The notes under the pieces are model-generated. The model ran no database searches. It was not told the origin of the DNA and saw only the letters and a program-made list of their open reading frames with translations. Positions 43,563-53,835 of a stretch of 64,000 nucleotides of DNA are shown one piece after another. Origin of the DNA: Alphaproteobacteria bacterium (lineage in GTDB: Bacteria > Pseudomonadota > Alphaproteobacteria > Micropepsales > Micropepsaceae); NCBI GenBank assembly GCA_020852655.1, contig JADZAI010000054.1:1-64000 (forward strand). Direction: 5' to 3'. How positions within the stretch are numbered: the stretch's first letter is position 1; every line of letters begins with the position of its first letter. A program made the position numbers and the translations under genes.

Positions 43563-45026
43563 ATGTTTGGGGTCATCGACATCGGATCGAACTCCGTGCG
43601 CCTCGTGGTCTTCGAGGCCGCGTCGCGCAATCCGATCACGCTGTTCAACGAGAAGGCCATCTGCGCGATCGGGCGCAACATGGTCTCGACCGGCCGCCTT
43701 GACGCGGAGGGCATCGTTCTCGCGCTCGCCGCGCTGAAGCGGTTCCGCGCGATCATCCGGGGCATAGGGGTGCGCAGCGTCGTGGCGGTCGCCACGGCGG
43801 CCGCCCGCGACGCCGGCAATGGCCGCGCCTTCGTGCAGCGCGCCAGCGAAGCCTGCGGCGTGAAGGTGCGGGTGCTCACCGGCGAGCAGGAGGCCGAATA
43901 TGCGGCGTTGGGCGTGCTGGCCGGCCTGCCGGATGCCGACGGGCTCGTCGGCGATCTGGGCGGCGGTAGCCTGGAACTGACGGCCGTCAAAAATGGAGCG
44001 ATGGGGCAGGGCGTGACTTTGCCCTTCGGCCCGTTGCGGCTGATCGACGTCGCCAAGGGTCGGCTCGATCGGGCGCGCGGCATCGTCGACGACGCCCTGA
44101 TGGCGATGCCCGGCATCGAGAAGGTCAAGGGCCGCGACCTCTACGCCGTCGGCGGCGTCTGGCGGAACATCGCCCGCCTGCACATGGCGCGCACCGGCTA
44201 TCCGCTGACCGTCCTCCACGGTTACGAGATGCAGCGGGCCGAGGCGTTGCGCATCACCGAATTCGTCATGGCGCAGAACCAGAAGACGCTGGAGCGCATG
44301 GCCGACGTGCCGAAGCGGCGTGCGGAGTCGCTGCCGTTCGGCGCGCTGGTGCTCGACCGCGTGCTGCGCCTCTGCCAGTTGGAGCGGGTGATCATCTCGG
44401 GTTTCGGCGTGCGCGAGGGCGTGCTGTTCAAGTCGCTGAACGCCCAGACCCGCGCACTCGACCCGCTGCTGGACGCGGCCGGCGATACGGCGGAGCGCTT
44501 CGGCCGGCGGAGCGAGCAGGTCGAGGAACTGATGGACTTTACCGGGCCGCTGTTTGCCGGCGCGGAGAATGACGAGGTGCAGCGGCAGCGTCGCGCCGCC
44601 TGCATGCTGTCGGACTCCGCGTGGCGGCAGCATCCCGACCACCGGGCGGACCTTTCGTTCACCTACCTGCTCCAGGCCCAGATCGCAGGCATCCGCCATC
44701 GCGGGCGCAGCTTCCTCGCGCTCACGCTGTGGCATCGCTACGGCGGCGGGGCACAGGATCACATGATCGCGCCGATCGAGCGGCTGGTCGGGCTGGAGAT
44801 CGCGCTACGCGCCGAGCGGCTGGGACGCGCGCTGCGGCTCGGCTACACGCTGGCGGGCTCGGCGCGCGGACTCGGCAAGGACTTCCGGCTGGAGCTCAAG
44901 CGCGACGAACTGGTGCTGCGCATCAGCCGCAAGCGCGCCGACATACGCGGCGATACGGTGAGCAAGCGGCTGGAGGAGCTGGCGACCTCGTTCGCGCGCG
45001 AGCCGCGCATCGCACTCGTCGGATAG
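43563..45026 (+). CDS. ppx: Exopolyphosphatase (Ppx/GppA family)
   Basis: A 487-residue enzyme of the ASKHA fold that shortens polyphosphate or removes the 5'-phosphate of pppGpp. GVIDIGSNSVRLVVF and VGDLGGGSLELTAV are the two phosphate-binding loops; ATAAARDAGNG and the C-terminal HD-like helical region follow. It lies directly behind ppk. Hydrolysis of pppGpp in addition is possible, as in GppA. It converges on rnd with a 6-base gap. Confidence 0.95.
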   Translation: MFGVIDIGSNSVRLVVFEAASRNPITLFNEKAICAIGRNMVSTGRLDAEGIVLALAALKRFRAIIRGIGVRSVVAVATAAARDAGNGRAFVQRASEACGVKVRVLTGEQEAEYAALGVLAGLPDADGLVGDLGGGSLELTAVKNGAMGQGVTLPFGPLRLIDVAKGRLDRARGIVDDALMAMPGIEKVKGRDLYAVGGVWRNIARLHMARTGYPLTVLHGYEMQRAEALRITEFVMAQNQKTLERMADVPKRRAESLPFGALVLDRVLRLCQLERVIISGFGVREGVLFKSLNAQTRALDPLLDAAGDTAERFGRRSEQVEELMDFTGPLFAGAENDEVQRQRRAACMLSDSAWRQHPDHRADLSFTYLLQAQIAGIRHRGRSFLALTLWHRYGGGAQDHMIAPIERLVGLEIALRAERLGRALRLGYTLAGSARGLGKDFRLELKRDELVLRISRKRADIRGDTVSKRLEELATSFAREPRIALVG

Positions 45027-45032
45027 CCGGCT

Positions 45033-46181
45033 TCAGGCGCCTGTCGCGACGAGGCGGCCGCCTTCGATCTTCAGCGCGAGCTTGCCGGCCTTGAGGTCGA
45101 GCGCGGCGGCGCCGAACACCTCGCGCCGCCAGCCATGCAGTGCCGGCAGGTCGGGCGTCTTCAGCGCGGCGAGCTTGTCCAGGTCGGCGGCGTTGGCGAT
45201 CAGGCGCGGGGCCACACCGGCTTCGTCGGCGACGAGCTTCAGCAGCAGCTTCAGCGCATCGGCGATGCCGGGATCGACGTCGGGCAGGCGCTCCAGGCGC
45301 TCGGGCTGCGGAATCTGGTCGGCCGGCAAGGCGAGCCCCTGTCCGACCGCTTCGAGGATGCCGGCACCGGAACGGCTCTGCGCGAAGCCGCGGGGCATGG
45401 AGCGAAGCTGGTCCAGCTCGCCGACGGTGCGCGGGGCGTGGCTCGCGATGTCGAGCAGGGCGTCGTCCTTGAGGATGCGCTGGCGGGGCACGTCGCGCGT
45501 CTGCGCCTCGCGCTCGCGCCAGGTGGCGAGCGTCTTCACCACGGCGAAGAACTTGCGCGAGCCGGAGCGCACCTTGAGCCGGCGCCAGGCGCTGTCGGGG
45601 TCGACGGCATAGAGGGTGGGGTCGACCAGTTCGGCCATCTCCTCGGCGATCCAGTCGGCGCGGTTCTGGTCGGCGATGCGCTTGGAGACGACCAGATAAG
45701 CCTCGCGCAGATGGGTCACGTCGCCCAGCGCGTAGATGAGCTGCTTGTCGCTGAGCGGGCGGCGGCTCCAGTCGGTGAAGCGCGAGGATTTGTCGACGGC
45801 GTGGCCGGTCGTCTCGCGGATCAGGTTCTCGTAGGAAATCGACTCGCCGAGGCCGCAGACCATGCCGGCGATCTGGGTGTCGAACACATTGCGCGGAGTG
45901 CGGCCGGAGAGGTGGTAGAAGATTTCGATGTCCTGCCGCGCGGCATGGAAGACCTTCGCGACGGCGGGGTTGTCCAGCAGCGCCACGAAGGGCTTCAGGT
46001 CGAGGTCCGGCGAGAGCGGGTCGACGAGATGGCCGCCGTCGGCGCCGGCGAACTGGAGCAGGCAGAGCTTCGGCCAATAGGTCGATTCCCGCATGAACTC
46101 GGTATCGACGGTGACGAAGGCTTCACGGGATACGCTGGCGACGGCTTGCTCGAGTTCGGCCGTCCTGGTGATGAGCTTCAT
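45033..46181 (-). CDS. rnd: Ribonuclease D
   Basis: A 382-residue 3'-5' exonuclease that trims tRNA 3' ends. DEDD motifs: [25 protein letters not shown] and YALGDVTHL. The HRDC domain starts at about residue 210 ([18 protein letters not shown]), and the C-terminal helical domain follows. Divergent from aspS; both are housekeeping translation-related genes. Confidence 0.95.
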   Translation of the reverse strand: MKLITRTAELEQAVASVSREAFVTVDTEFMRESTYWPKLCLLQFAGADGGHLVDPLSPDLDLKPFVALLDNPAVAKVFHAARQDIEIFYHLSGRTPRNVFDTQIAGMVCGLGESISYENLIRETTGHAVDKSSRFTDWSRRPLSDKQLIYALGDVTHLREAYLVVSKRIADQNRADWIAEEMAELVDPTLYAVDPDSAWRRLKVRSGSRKFFAVVKTLATWREREAQTRDVPRQRILKDDALLDIASHAPRTVGELDQLRSMPRGFAQSRSGAGILEAVGQGLALPADQIPQPERLERLPDVDPGIADALKLLLKLVADEAGVAPRLIANAADLDKLAALKTPDLPALHGWRREVFGAAALDLKAGKLALKIEGGRLVATGA

Positions 46182-46319
46182 CCGGCTCTTATTCCTGCGA
46201 CTCGCGTCACAGGGGCTGGAAGGCCGGGGGACGCAACAGATACACGCGCGCTTGACGCTACCAGGGGGAAGGGCCACAAACCCGCGCCTTCGGCAAGCGA
46301 TTTCATGGATTTGGACACG

Positions 46320-48137
46320 ATGCACGCCTATCGGACCCACACCTGCGGCGAACTGCGCGCCGAAGACGCGGGCAAAACCGTGCGGATTTCGGGCTGGGTC
46401 CATCGCCGCCGGGATCACGGCGGCCTGGTCTTCCTCGATCTGCGCGATCACTACGGCATGACCCAGTGCGTCGTGGAACCCGACGCCGCGGCCTTCGCGC
46501 TGGCCGATTCGGTCCGTTCGGAGTGGGTCGTGACGGTGACCGGCAAGGTCACCCACCGCCCGCTGGAAACCATCAACGAGAAGCTGCTGACCGGCCGGAT
46601 CGAGATTCGGATCGACGAAATTTCCATTCAGTCGCGCGCCGAGGAACTGCCACTACAGGTTTTCGGCGACATCGAATATCCCGAAGAGACCCGGCTCAAA
46701 TACCGCTTCCTCGACCTTCGCCGCGACAAGCTGCACCGGAACGTCGTCCTGCGCAGCCATGTGATCGCCGGCCTGCGCCGCCGGATGATCGCGCAGGGCT
46801 TCACCGAATTCCAGACGCCGATCCTCACCGCCTCCTCGCCCGAAGGGGCGCGCGACTTCCTGGTGCCGGCGCGCAACCATCCCGGCAAGTTCTACGCGCT
46901 CCCCCAGGCGCCGCAGCAGTTCAAGCAATTGCTGATGGTCGCGGGCTTCGATCGCTATTTCCAGATCGCGCCCTGCTTCCGCGACGAGGACGCCCGCGCC
47001 GACCGTTCGCCCGGCGAGTTCTACCAGCTCGACTTCGAGATGAGCTTCGTCACCCAGGAAGACGTCTTCGCGGCGATCGAGCCCGTCCTCCAGGGCACGT
47101 TCGAGGAGTTCGGCAACGGCAAGGCGGTGACCCAGGCCCCGTTCCCGCGCATCACCTATGCCGACGCGATGCTGAAATACGGCAGCGACAAGCCGGACCT
47201 CCGCAACCCTATTCTCATCGCCGACGTCAGCGCCGAGTTCGCCGACGAGACGGTCGAGTTCAAGGCGTTCAAGGGTGTCGTCGCTTCGGGCGGCGTGGTG
47301 CGCGCCATTCCCGCGCCCGGCGCCGGATCGCGTCCGCGCAAATTCTTCGACGACCTCAACGACTGGGCGCGCGCCGAGTTCAAGGCGGCGGGCCTTGGCT
47401 ATGTGATCCTGGAAGAAGAGGGCGGCGTGCTCTCCGGCAAGGGTCCGATCGCCAAATTCATCCCGCCTCCGGTGCTGAAGCGCATCGTCGACAAGACGGG
47501 CGCGAAGGCCGGCGACGCGGTGTTCTTCTCGGCCAACAAGGAGCTGGAGGCAGCCAAGCTTGCCGGCGCGGCGCGCACCCGCATCGGCAAGGAGCTGGGC
47601 CTCATCGAGCAGGGCCATTTCCGCTTCTGCTGGGTGGTCGATTTCCCGATGTACGAGTTGAACGACGACAAGCAGATCGACTTCTCGCACAACCCCTTCT
47701 CGATGCCGAACTTCGACCATGACGCGTTCCTGAAGCTCGACCGCGAGGCCGATCGCGACACGATCCTCGGCATCACGGCGTTCCAGTACGACATCGTCTG
47801 CAACGGCATCGAGCTGTCGTCCGGGGCGATCCGCAACCATCGCCCCGAGATCATGATCAAGGCGTTCGAACTGGCGGGCTATGGCCGCGACACGGTGGAA
47901 GAGAAGTTCGGCGGCATGCTGAACGCCTTCCGCTATGGCGCGCCGCCGCATGGCGGCTCGGCGCCCGGCGTCGATCGCATCGTGATGCTGCTGGCGGATG
48001 AGGAAAACCTCCGCGAGGTCACCACCTTCCCGATGAACCAGAAGGCGGAAGACCTCATGATGGGCGCGCCCTCCGAAGTGACGCTGAAGCAGCTCCGCGA
48101 GCTGCACATCCGCATCGTGATGCCGGAGAAAAGCTGA
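46320..48137 (+). CDS. aspS: Aspartate-tRNA ligase, bacterial type, probably nondiscriminating
   Basis: A 605-residue class II synthetase with an N-terminal OB fold. Motif 2 is [16 protein letters not shown], motif 3 [13 protein letters not shown], and the GAD insertion lies between them (about 290-420). H33 in RRRDHGG matches the histidine that marks enzymes that also charge tRNA-Asn, so it likely works with GatCAB amidotransferase. ATG 46320 ([10 protein letters not shown]) matches the family N-terminus; ATG 46305 adds five residues. Confidence 0.96.
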   Translation: MHAYRTHTCGELRAEDAGKTVRISGWVHRRRDHGGLVFLDLRDHYGMTQCVVEPDAAAFALADSVRSEWVVTVTGKVTHRPLETINEKLLTGRIEIRIDEISIQSRAEELPLQVFGDIEYPEETRLKYRFLDLRRDKLHRNVVLRSHVIAGLRRRMIAQGFTEFQTPILTASSPEGARDFLVPARNHPGKFYALPQAPQQFKQLLMVAGFDRYFQIAPCFRDEDARADRSPGEFYQLDFEMSFVTQEDVFAAIEPVLQGTFEEFGNGKAVTQAPFPRITYADAMLKYGSDKPDLRNPILIADVSAEFADETVEFKAFKGVVASGGVVRAIPAPGAGSRPRKFFDDLNDWARAEFKAAGLGYVILEEEGGVLSGKGPIAKFIPPPVLKRIVDKTGAKAGDAVFFSANKELEAAKLAGAARTRIGKELGLIEQGHFRFCWVVDFPMYELNDDKQIDFSHNPFSMPNFDHDAFLKLDREADRDTILGITAFQYDIVCNGIELSSGAIRNHRPEIMIKAFELAGYGRDTVEEKFGGMLNAFRYGAPPHGGSAPGVDRIVMLLADEENLREVTTFPMNQKAEDLMMGAPSEVTLKQLRELHIRIVMPEKS

Positions 48138-48174
48138 GGCGCTGGCGGGGTATCCGGGAATCTGAAGAGGTTGC

Positions 48175-48221
48175 CATCCTGAGGCGCTCGCCCGCGGTAG
48201 CGGGCGAGCCTCGAAGGACGC
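48175..48221. repeat. Palindromic intergenic repeat between convergent genes
   Basis: GAGG-CG-CTCGCCCGC (48181-48195) pairs with GCGGGCGAG-CCTC (48200-48212) around GGTA with a 2-base bulge. It is flanked by CATCCT and GAAGGAC, themselves near-complementary. This unit is the same family as 1018-1051. It lies between the ends of aspS and the lipoprotein gene and could stop both transcripts. Confidence 0.7.
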
Positions 48222-48242
48222 ACGGCCTTCAAGCCCTCATCC

Positions 48243-49436
48243 TCAGTTCACCGTCTTCACGACTCCCGTCGTCGGCGGCTCGACCGCGCGCTTGTTGAGC
48301 GCGATGACCTGTTGCAGGAAGCCGATCACCTTCATCGATACGTGGTCGCCGCCGCGCGGAATGCCGTAGCACGCGCCGTCGAAGTCGACGCTGACGACCG
48401 CGTCGTCGCAGCCGGCGATCTCGAAGACCGAAACCCAGCGCTCGTGGCCGGGCGTGTCGATCAGTATCGACGCGTCGGCGCCGCCGTCGCGGGCATAGGC
48501 GCCCAGATAGAACAGGATCGAGTCGGGCGAGCGCAGGCTCGCGGTCATGTCGACCTCGGCCGGCCCGCCGCCCTGGCCCTCGACGCGCACCCGCGTCTGG
48601 CCGAGCGCCGCCAGGCGCAGGGCCGGTTGCCAGCCATAAGTGGTGACGACCACGTCGCCGCCTTCGCGCCGTACCGAGGTGGAAGCGGCGGTCATCTTGG
48701 CGATCTGGTCGGCGTCGACGGCGATCTGGGCTGAGGCGGGCAGGCGTACCTCGTGCGGCACGTTCACCGTATCGATGGTGAGGCCGAGGACGATGAGGCG
48801 CAGCACGAGCTCGTGGAACGGATCGAAGAGCTCGGCGCGGCGCGGATCGTTGTGGAAGACGATCTGGCCGCCGGATGCCTCAGGCACGGCGTGGATGCGG
48901 TTCGGATCGGCGATGCGCTGGCAGGCGAGGCCGGCGGGCCGGGCAGCGCAGGCCGCGTCGCTTTCGGCAACGACACGGGCATAGAAGCCTGCGCCGATCT
49001 CGAGCTTCTCGACGGCGAGCGCCACGACCAGGTCGCGCGGCCAGCCATTGTCGACATAGTAGCGCATGAGGCCGACCTGCACCGGGCGCATCACGCCCTG
49101 GTAGAAGTCCTGGTCGTCGAGCGGCGCGGTGGAGAGCGAGACGAACTGCTCCGGCGATGCGGCGATATCGGCATTGTAAGCCTTGCCGGCATCCGGCCCG
49201 AAGGGGATCGACGTGCCGATGCCGACGCTGTTGGTGAAGGCTTCCGAGACGCCGCCGAACTGCGAATAGACGATCGGCCGATCGTATTTCGCGCGAACGA
49301 TGTTGAGCAGCGTGATCTCTTCGGAGGCCTGCGCGATGGCCCGGTTGTGCTCGACCGCACGGTCGGCAAATTCACCGGCGCCGAGGCAACCGCCAAGGCC
49401 AAGCGCCAATACCAGACTCGAAGCCCTGAAACCCAT
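48243..49436 (-). CDS. Large uncharacterised lipoprotein
   Basis: A 397-residue protein with a lipoprotein signal, MGFRASSLVLALGLGGC; C17 is the predicted lipid-anchored residue and no basic-to-acid sorting signal is obvious. GAGGGGG lies 8 bases before ATG 49436. The core ITLLNIVRAKYDRPIVYSQFGGV and FGPDAGKAYN suggest a folded extracytoplasmic domain, but I recognise no family. It is separated from the TRAP operon by 46 bases and on the same strand. Confidence 0.75.
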   Translation of the reverse strand: MGFRASSLVLALGLGGCLGAGEFADRAVEHNRAIAQASEEITLLNIVRAKYDRPIVYSQFGGVSEAFTNSVGIGTSIPFGPDAGKAYNADIAASPEQFVSLSTAPLDDQDFYQGVMRPVQVGLMRYYVDNGWPRDLVVALAVEKLEIGAGFYARVVAESDAACAARPAGLACQRIADPNRIHAVPEASGGQIVFHNDPRRAELFDPFHELVLRLIVLGLTIDTVNVPHEVRLPASAQIAVDADQIAKMTAASTSVRREGGDVVVTTYGWQPALRLAALGQTRVRVEGQGGGPAEVDMTASLRSPDSILFYLGAYARDGGADASILIDTPGHERWVSVFEIAGCDDAVVSVDFDGACYGIPRGGDHVSMKVIGFLQQVIALNKRAVEPPTTGVVKTVN

Positions 49437-49482
49437 CCGCGTCCCCCTCGCTCTCCGCAGCATACGGAATGGCGCGGGCTTG

Positions 49483-51777
49483 TCAGGCGGCGATTTCGCC
49501 GCCTTCGCTGCGCCGCCGCAAAAGCTGGATGGCGAACGCCCCGGCGAGGAGGACGAGGCCGGCGAGTTCGAAGCGCCAGTCGCCTTCGGCAAGCAGGAAC
49601 AGGCCGCCGAGACCGCAGGCGATGCGGATCGGTAGGGCTGCGGCGCCGAAGGCAAAGCCGGTGAAGGCGATGGTCAGGCCGGCCAGGGCGAGCGAGGCGG
49701 AGAGCGTTGCGAGGGCGAGCCCGGACCAGTCGGCGAGGCTCGACGGATCGGCGCCGGAGGGCGTCAGGCCGAGGAGCTGAAGGCCGCCGGGCGTCAGGCA
49801 GAAGATCACCGGCACCAGGAAGGCGGGCAGGGTGTATTTCCACGCTTGGAGCATCGTCTTGAACGGGTCCGCCCGCACGATGGCGGCCGCGGCGAAGGGC
49901 GCGAGCGCCGTCGGCGGCGACACGTCGGCCAGCACCGCATAGTAGAACATGAACATATGCGCGGCTGGTTCCGGCACGCCGACGCTGGTCAGCGCGGGCA
50001 CGAGCATCACGGCGGCGATGATGTAGCTCGCCGTCACCGGTACGGCTGCCCCCAGCACCCACATCGCGACCGCGGCGAGGAGGATGACGGCCAGGCGCTC
50101 GCCGCCGCCGAGCGTCACGATGAGGCCGGAGATGGTGAGGCCGAGGCCGGTGAGGTTGACGATCGAGACGATGATGCCGGCGCAGGCGCAGGTCGCGGTG
50201 ATGCCGAGCACCGCGCGGGCGCCGTTGCCGAAGGCGGCGCCCATGCGGGTCGAGGCTTCGGACGCCTGGCGGGTCCGGAGCCACGAGACGGCGGCCTGCG
50301 CCAGGCTGATGAGGATCGCCGCCGCCATGCCCCAGAAGACGGCGATGGAGGGGCGGGCGAGGCCGGTGAGCCAGAGGGCGAGCGCGAGGGCGACGCCGAG
50401 CGCGAAGGCGGGCAGCGTCACGAGCCGGCTGTCGGCCCGGATCATCGACAGCGCGAAGGCGACGGCGATCGACCAGAACACCGCCATGAACGAGGTGAAG
50501 CCCCAGACGAGGCAGACCGCGATCGCGGCGAGCGAGAGGAAGTGGTAGCCCTGCGTGAGGGTCAGTTGCGTCAGCGAGGCGTCGCTGGTGCGCACCGCCT
50601 GGACCTTCAGCCGGCGCGCGTCGGCCTCGGTCATCAGCCAGCACGACAGATAATAGAGCAGCGTCGGGATCGACGCGTAGATCAGCACCTGGAGGTAATC
50701 GACCTTCAGGTACTCCGCGATTATGAAAGCGGCGGCGCCGAGCGTCGGGGGCGAGAGTGTCGCGCCGATGCCGGCCGACGACAGCAGTCCGCCGGCGATA
50801 TGCGGCGGATAGCCGGAGCGGCGCAGCATCGGCCAGGCGATCGAGGCGAGCGTCACGGTCGTCGCGACTCCCGACCCTGAGACCGTGCCGAGCAGGAAGC
50901 CGGAGCCGACGACGGCGCGGCCGGGGGCGGAGGGCGAGGGCGTCTTGCCGAAGAGCGCGAAGGCCCAGTCGATGAAGAACTTGCCGGCGCCGCCCCGCTC
51001 CAGCACCGCGCCATAGATCGTGAAGAGCACGATGAAGGTCGCGGCGACGTCGAGCGGCGTCGAGAAGATGCCTTCGAGGGTCAGGAAGTTCTGCCCGATG
51101 ATGCGGTTCAGCGAGAAACCGCGATGGTCGAAGGGCTCGGGCATCTGCGGCCCGAACCAGGCATAGGCGAGGAACAGCAGCGCGATGAAGGGCAGGATCC
51201 AGCCGACGGCGCGGCGCGTCGCTTCGAGCACGAGCAGGATCAGCGCGCCGCCGAGCGCGAGTTCCTCCGCCGTCGGACGGGTCGGGCGGGTCTTGTAGCT
51301 CTCGATTTCCACGGAGAGATAGATCGCGCCGGCGATCGCGAGGGCGGCGAAGATCCATTCCGGGATGCGCAAGGCCGACAGGCGCGGGCCTGCGGCCGTC
51401 ACCGGTGCGATGAGAAACGCGAGGCCCGTGGCGAGAAGGGTGGCGAGCGCCATGGGATCGGCCGCCACGCCGCGGCCTTCGATCAGCAGGAAGGCGATGA
51501 GGCCGAGCGCCACGGCCGCCGCGCCGGAGAGTTCGAGCAACTGGCCTCGCCGGCGTTCGCCCTCAGCCTCGCCGGGCGTCAGCAGGAAGGTCAGCGCCAG
51601 CGCGATGCCCAGGAAGGTCGCGCGGTAGACCGCCGTGTTGACGGAGAACTGCGTCCACGCGAGGGCATAGGCCGCGAGGCCGAAGCAGGCGGCGAAGCAG
51701 AACGCGCCGACGAGGCCCGGCGGAAAACCGGCCGGGCCGCCCTCGGAGTCGCGCGGATCGGTATCCGGCGCCGTCAC
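49483..51777 (-). CDS. TRAP transporter fused permease (DctQ-DctM fusion type)
   Basis: A 764-residue membrane protein with about 18 helices. The long C-terminal DctM-like half holds FAPFAAAAIVRADPF-type and GSGVATTVTLASIAWPML residues, typical of the TAXI-TRAP fused permeases; the N-terminal part replaces the small DctQ subunit. It uses an ion gradient to import an organic substrate delivered by the binding protein encoded just upstream (overlap ATGA at 51774-51777). Confidence 0.9.
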   Translation of the reverse strand: MTAPDTDPRDSEGGPAGFPPGLVGAFCFAACFGLAAYALAWTQFSVNTAVYRATFLGIALALTFLLTPGEAEGERRRGQLLELSGAAAVALGLIAFLLIEGRGVAADPMALATLLATGLAFLIAPVTAAGPRLSALRIPEWIFAALAIAGAIYLSVEIESYKTRPTRPTAEELALGGALILLVLEATRRAVGWILPFIALLFLAYAWFGPQMPEPFDHRGFSLNRIIGQNFLTLEGIFSTPLDVAATFIVLFTIYGAVLERGGAGKFFIDWAFALFGKTPSPSAPGRAVVGSGFLLGTVSGSGVATTVTLASIAWPMLRRSGYPPHIAGGLLSSAGIGATLSPPTLGAAAFIIAEYLKVDYLQVLIYASIPTLLYYLSCWLMTEADARRLKVQAVRTSDASLTQLTLTQGYHFLSLAAIAVCLVWGFTSFMAVFWSIAVAFALSMIRADSRLVTLPAFALGVALALALWLTGLARPSIAVFWGMAAAILISLAQAAVSWLRTRQASEASTRMGAAFGNGARAVLGITATCACAGIIVSIVNLTGLGLTISGLIVTLGGGERLAVILLAAVAMWVLGAAVPVTASYIIAAVMLVPALTSVGVPEPAAHMFMFYYAVLADVSPPTALAPFAAAAIVRADPFKTMLQAWKYTLPAFLVPVIFCLTPGGLQLLGLTPSGADPSSLADWSGLALATLSASLALAGLTIAFTGFAFGAAALPIRIACGLGGLFLLAEGDWRFELAGLVLLAGAFAIQLLRRRSEGGEIAA

Positions 51778-52748
51778 TTCGCCGCGACGCCGCGGCTCGC
51801 GTAGAAGGCATCGGCCGCCGGGTGGTACAGCACGCCGAGCTTCGCATAGGCCCCGTCGAGCGTCAGCTTGGCGGCCTCGGGATGGATCGCGTGGACCTTG
51901 TCGAGATGGTCGAAGATGCCGCCGAGCACCGCGGTCACGGTCTCATCCTTCGCCTCGGTCGCGACGATCAGCACGTTCGCGACGCCGACGCCCGCGATGT
52001 CCTCCGTTTGTCCGCCATAGGTGTTCGCGGGCAGCGTCATCGCCGCATAGAGATTGGGATAGGTCGCCTGGAGCTTGGCGAGTTCCGGCGCCGCGGGAAT
52101 GAAGCGGATCGCCGGCTGGCCCGAGGTCGCGAGGTCCTTGACCGCCGCCGTCGGCAGGCCGCCGATCCAGAAGAAGGCCTCGATCTTGCCGTCCTTCAGC
52201 GCGCCGACGGATTCGGCGACGCTCAGATTGTCGCGGCCGATGTCGGCGGCCGGATCGAGCCCGGCGGCGACCAGCATGCGGTCGGCAATCGCTTCCGTCG
52301 ACGAGCCGGCCGAGCCGACCGATACCCGGCGGCCCTTGAGGTCGGCGACCTTGGTGATGCCGGAATCGGCGGTCGCGACGATATGGAAGAAGCTGTCGTA
52401 GAGGCGGGCGATCAGGCGGATGTCCTGCGGGCCGACATCGGCATAGGCGGCGATACCGTTCACGCCGTCGGCCGCCGAGTCGATGGTGGAGAAACCGATA
52501 TCCGCCTCGCCGGCTGCGAGCAGCTTCACGTTGTCGACCGAGCCGCCGGTGACTTGCGCCATCGCCTGGCAGTTCGGCACGGTCTCGCTGAGCACTTTCG
52601 CGAGGCCCCCGCCATAGGGATAGAAGACGCCGCCGGTACCGCCGGTGACGACGACCAGCCGGAGCCGCTCCTCGGCCTCGCCCAATCGGATCAGCGGCAG
52701 CGCCGCGGCGCTGGCCACGAATGCGCGGCGGGTGAGGGCAAGGCTCAT
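51774..52748 (-). CDS. TAXI-family TRAP solute-binding protein
   Basis: A 324-residue periplasmic receptor. The N-terminus LALTRRAFVASAAALPLIRLG looks like a twin-arginine type (TRRAF) signal. VVTGGTGGVFYPYGGGLAKVL is the TAXI signature, and GSAGSSTEAIADRMLVAAGLD binds ligand. ATG 52748 follows GGAGG by 7 bases. It is encoded first and coupled to its permease. The substrate is unknown; relatives import glutamate, C4-acids or other carboxylates. Confidence 0.9.
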   Translation of the reverse strand: MSLALTRRAFVASAAALPLIRLGEAEERLRLVVVTGGTGGVFYPYGGGLAKVLSETVPNCQAMAQVTGGSVDNVKLLAAGEADIGFSTIDSAADGVNGIAAYADVGPQDIRLIARLYDSFFHIVATADSGITKVADLKGRRVSVGSAGSSTEAIADRMLVAAGLDPAADIGRDNLSVAESVGALKDGKIEAFFWIGGLPTAAVKDLATSGQPAIRFIPAAPELAKLQATYPNLYAAMTLPANTYGGQTEDIAGVGVANVLIVATEAKDETVTAVLGGIFDHLDKVHAIHPEAAKLTLDGAYAKLGVLYHPAADAFYASRGVAAK

Positions 52749-52829
52749 GGACAATCCTCCGGCGAATCGGCGGAGGTTAGAGGGAATTTGCGACGGTTTG
52801 AAAAGGGGGAGGGGGCTCCCCCTTATCTG

Positions 52830-53795
52830 TCAGCCGAAGGTCCGCTTCATCCAGTCGACGATGACGCGGTTGGTTTCCTCAGGGTGCTCCTGCTGGGTCC
52901 AGTGGCCGCAGCGGCGGACGAGGTATTTCTCCAGGTTCGGGACGTATTTTTCCATGCCCTCGGCCATCGCCGGGCTGAGCACGATGTCGTCTTCCGCCAT
53001 GATCATCAGGCAGGGCACGCCGACATGCTCGGTCTGCCCGGCGCTCTCTTCCCAGTTCCGCGTGAAGTTGCGGTACCAGTTGATGCCGCCGGTGAAGCCG
53101 GTCTTCTCGAAGGTCCTGATGAAGACGTCGAGCTCTTCCTGGCTCATCACGAGACCGCCGGGCCAGAGGCTCTCGTCGCTGTCCAGCGCCGCCACGAAGG
53201 CGAGGTTCTTCTGCTCCTGCGGACGCTTGGCGTAGTCCTCGGCGGTCTCGCCGCTCTTGCGCATGAAGAAGCGGAAGGTCTTGCCGGTGTCCTTGGCGAG
53301 CGCCGCGTCGGCAACGCCGGGCTTCTGGAAGAAGACGATATACATGTCGTCGCCCATCGCCATGCGCATCATGGCGATCGGGTCCATCGGACCGCGCGGC
53401 AGGAAGGGCGTGTTGACGCCGATGACGCCGGCGACGCGGCCGGGATGGCGCAGCGCCATCTGCCACACCACCATCCCGCCCCAGTCATGGCCGCAGAACA
53501 CCGCCTTCTCGATGCCGAGCTGATCCAGCATGCCGGCGAGGTCGTCGGTCAGGTGCCTGATCGAATATTTCTCGATCTCCTTCGGCGCGTCGGTGACGCC
53601 GTAGCCGCGCTGGTCGGGTGCGATGGCGCGAAACCCCGCATCCGCGAGCGCCGGTATCTGGTAGCGCCAGGAATAGGCGAGTTCCGGAAAGCCGTGGCAG
53701 AAGACGATCGGAAAACCCTTGCCCTGTTCGTAGACGCCCATGCGGATGCCGTTCGTCTGGACGAAGCGGGGCTCTGGCAGCTTCGGTGCGCTCAT
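52830..53795 (-). CDS. Alpha/beta hydrolase, epoxide hydrolase-like
   Basis: A 321-residue enzyme. The oxyanion-hole motif is HGFPE (34-38), the nucleophile D104 in GHDWGG, and HWTQQEHPEE holds the catalytic histidine near the end. WYRNF in the cap is a candidate tyrosine that activates the epoxide. This Asp-nucleophile pattern fits epoxide hydrolases over haloalkane dehalogenases, where the halide-binding Trp after Asp could also fit, so the exact reaction is open. It may work with the FAD monooxygenase encoded next. Confidence 0.88.
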   Translation of the reverse strand: MSAPKLPEPRFVQTNGIRMGVYEQGKGFPIVFCHGFPELAYSWRYQIPALADAGFRAIAPDQRGYGVTDAPKEIEKYSIRHLTDDLAGMLDQLGIEKAVFCGHDWGGMVVWQMALRHPGRVAGVIGVNTPFLPRGPMDPIAMMRMAMGDDMYIVFFQKPGVADAALAKDTGKTFRFFMRKSGETAEDYAKRPQEQKNLAFVAALDSDESLWPGGLVMSQEELDVFIRTFEKTGFTGGINWYRNFTRNWEESAGQTEHVGVPCLMIMAEDDIVLSPAMAEGMEKYVPNLEKYLVRRCGHWTQQEHPEETNRVIVDWMKRTFG

Positions 53796-53835
53796 CTCAA
53801 TCCTCCCAATGACTCTGACTCTGGCGCGGCGCCGC

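Noticed and set aside
46653-48107. A 484-residue minus-strand frame opposite aspS
   Set aside because: Low-complexity shadow translation of an aminoacyl-tRNA synthetase; no independent coding support.
49483-51777. Two separate TRAP subunits
   Set aside because: The frame is continuous across the whole gene and the length fits the fused permease class.
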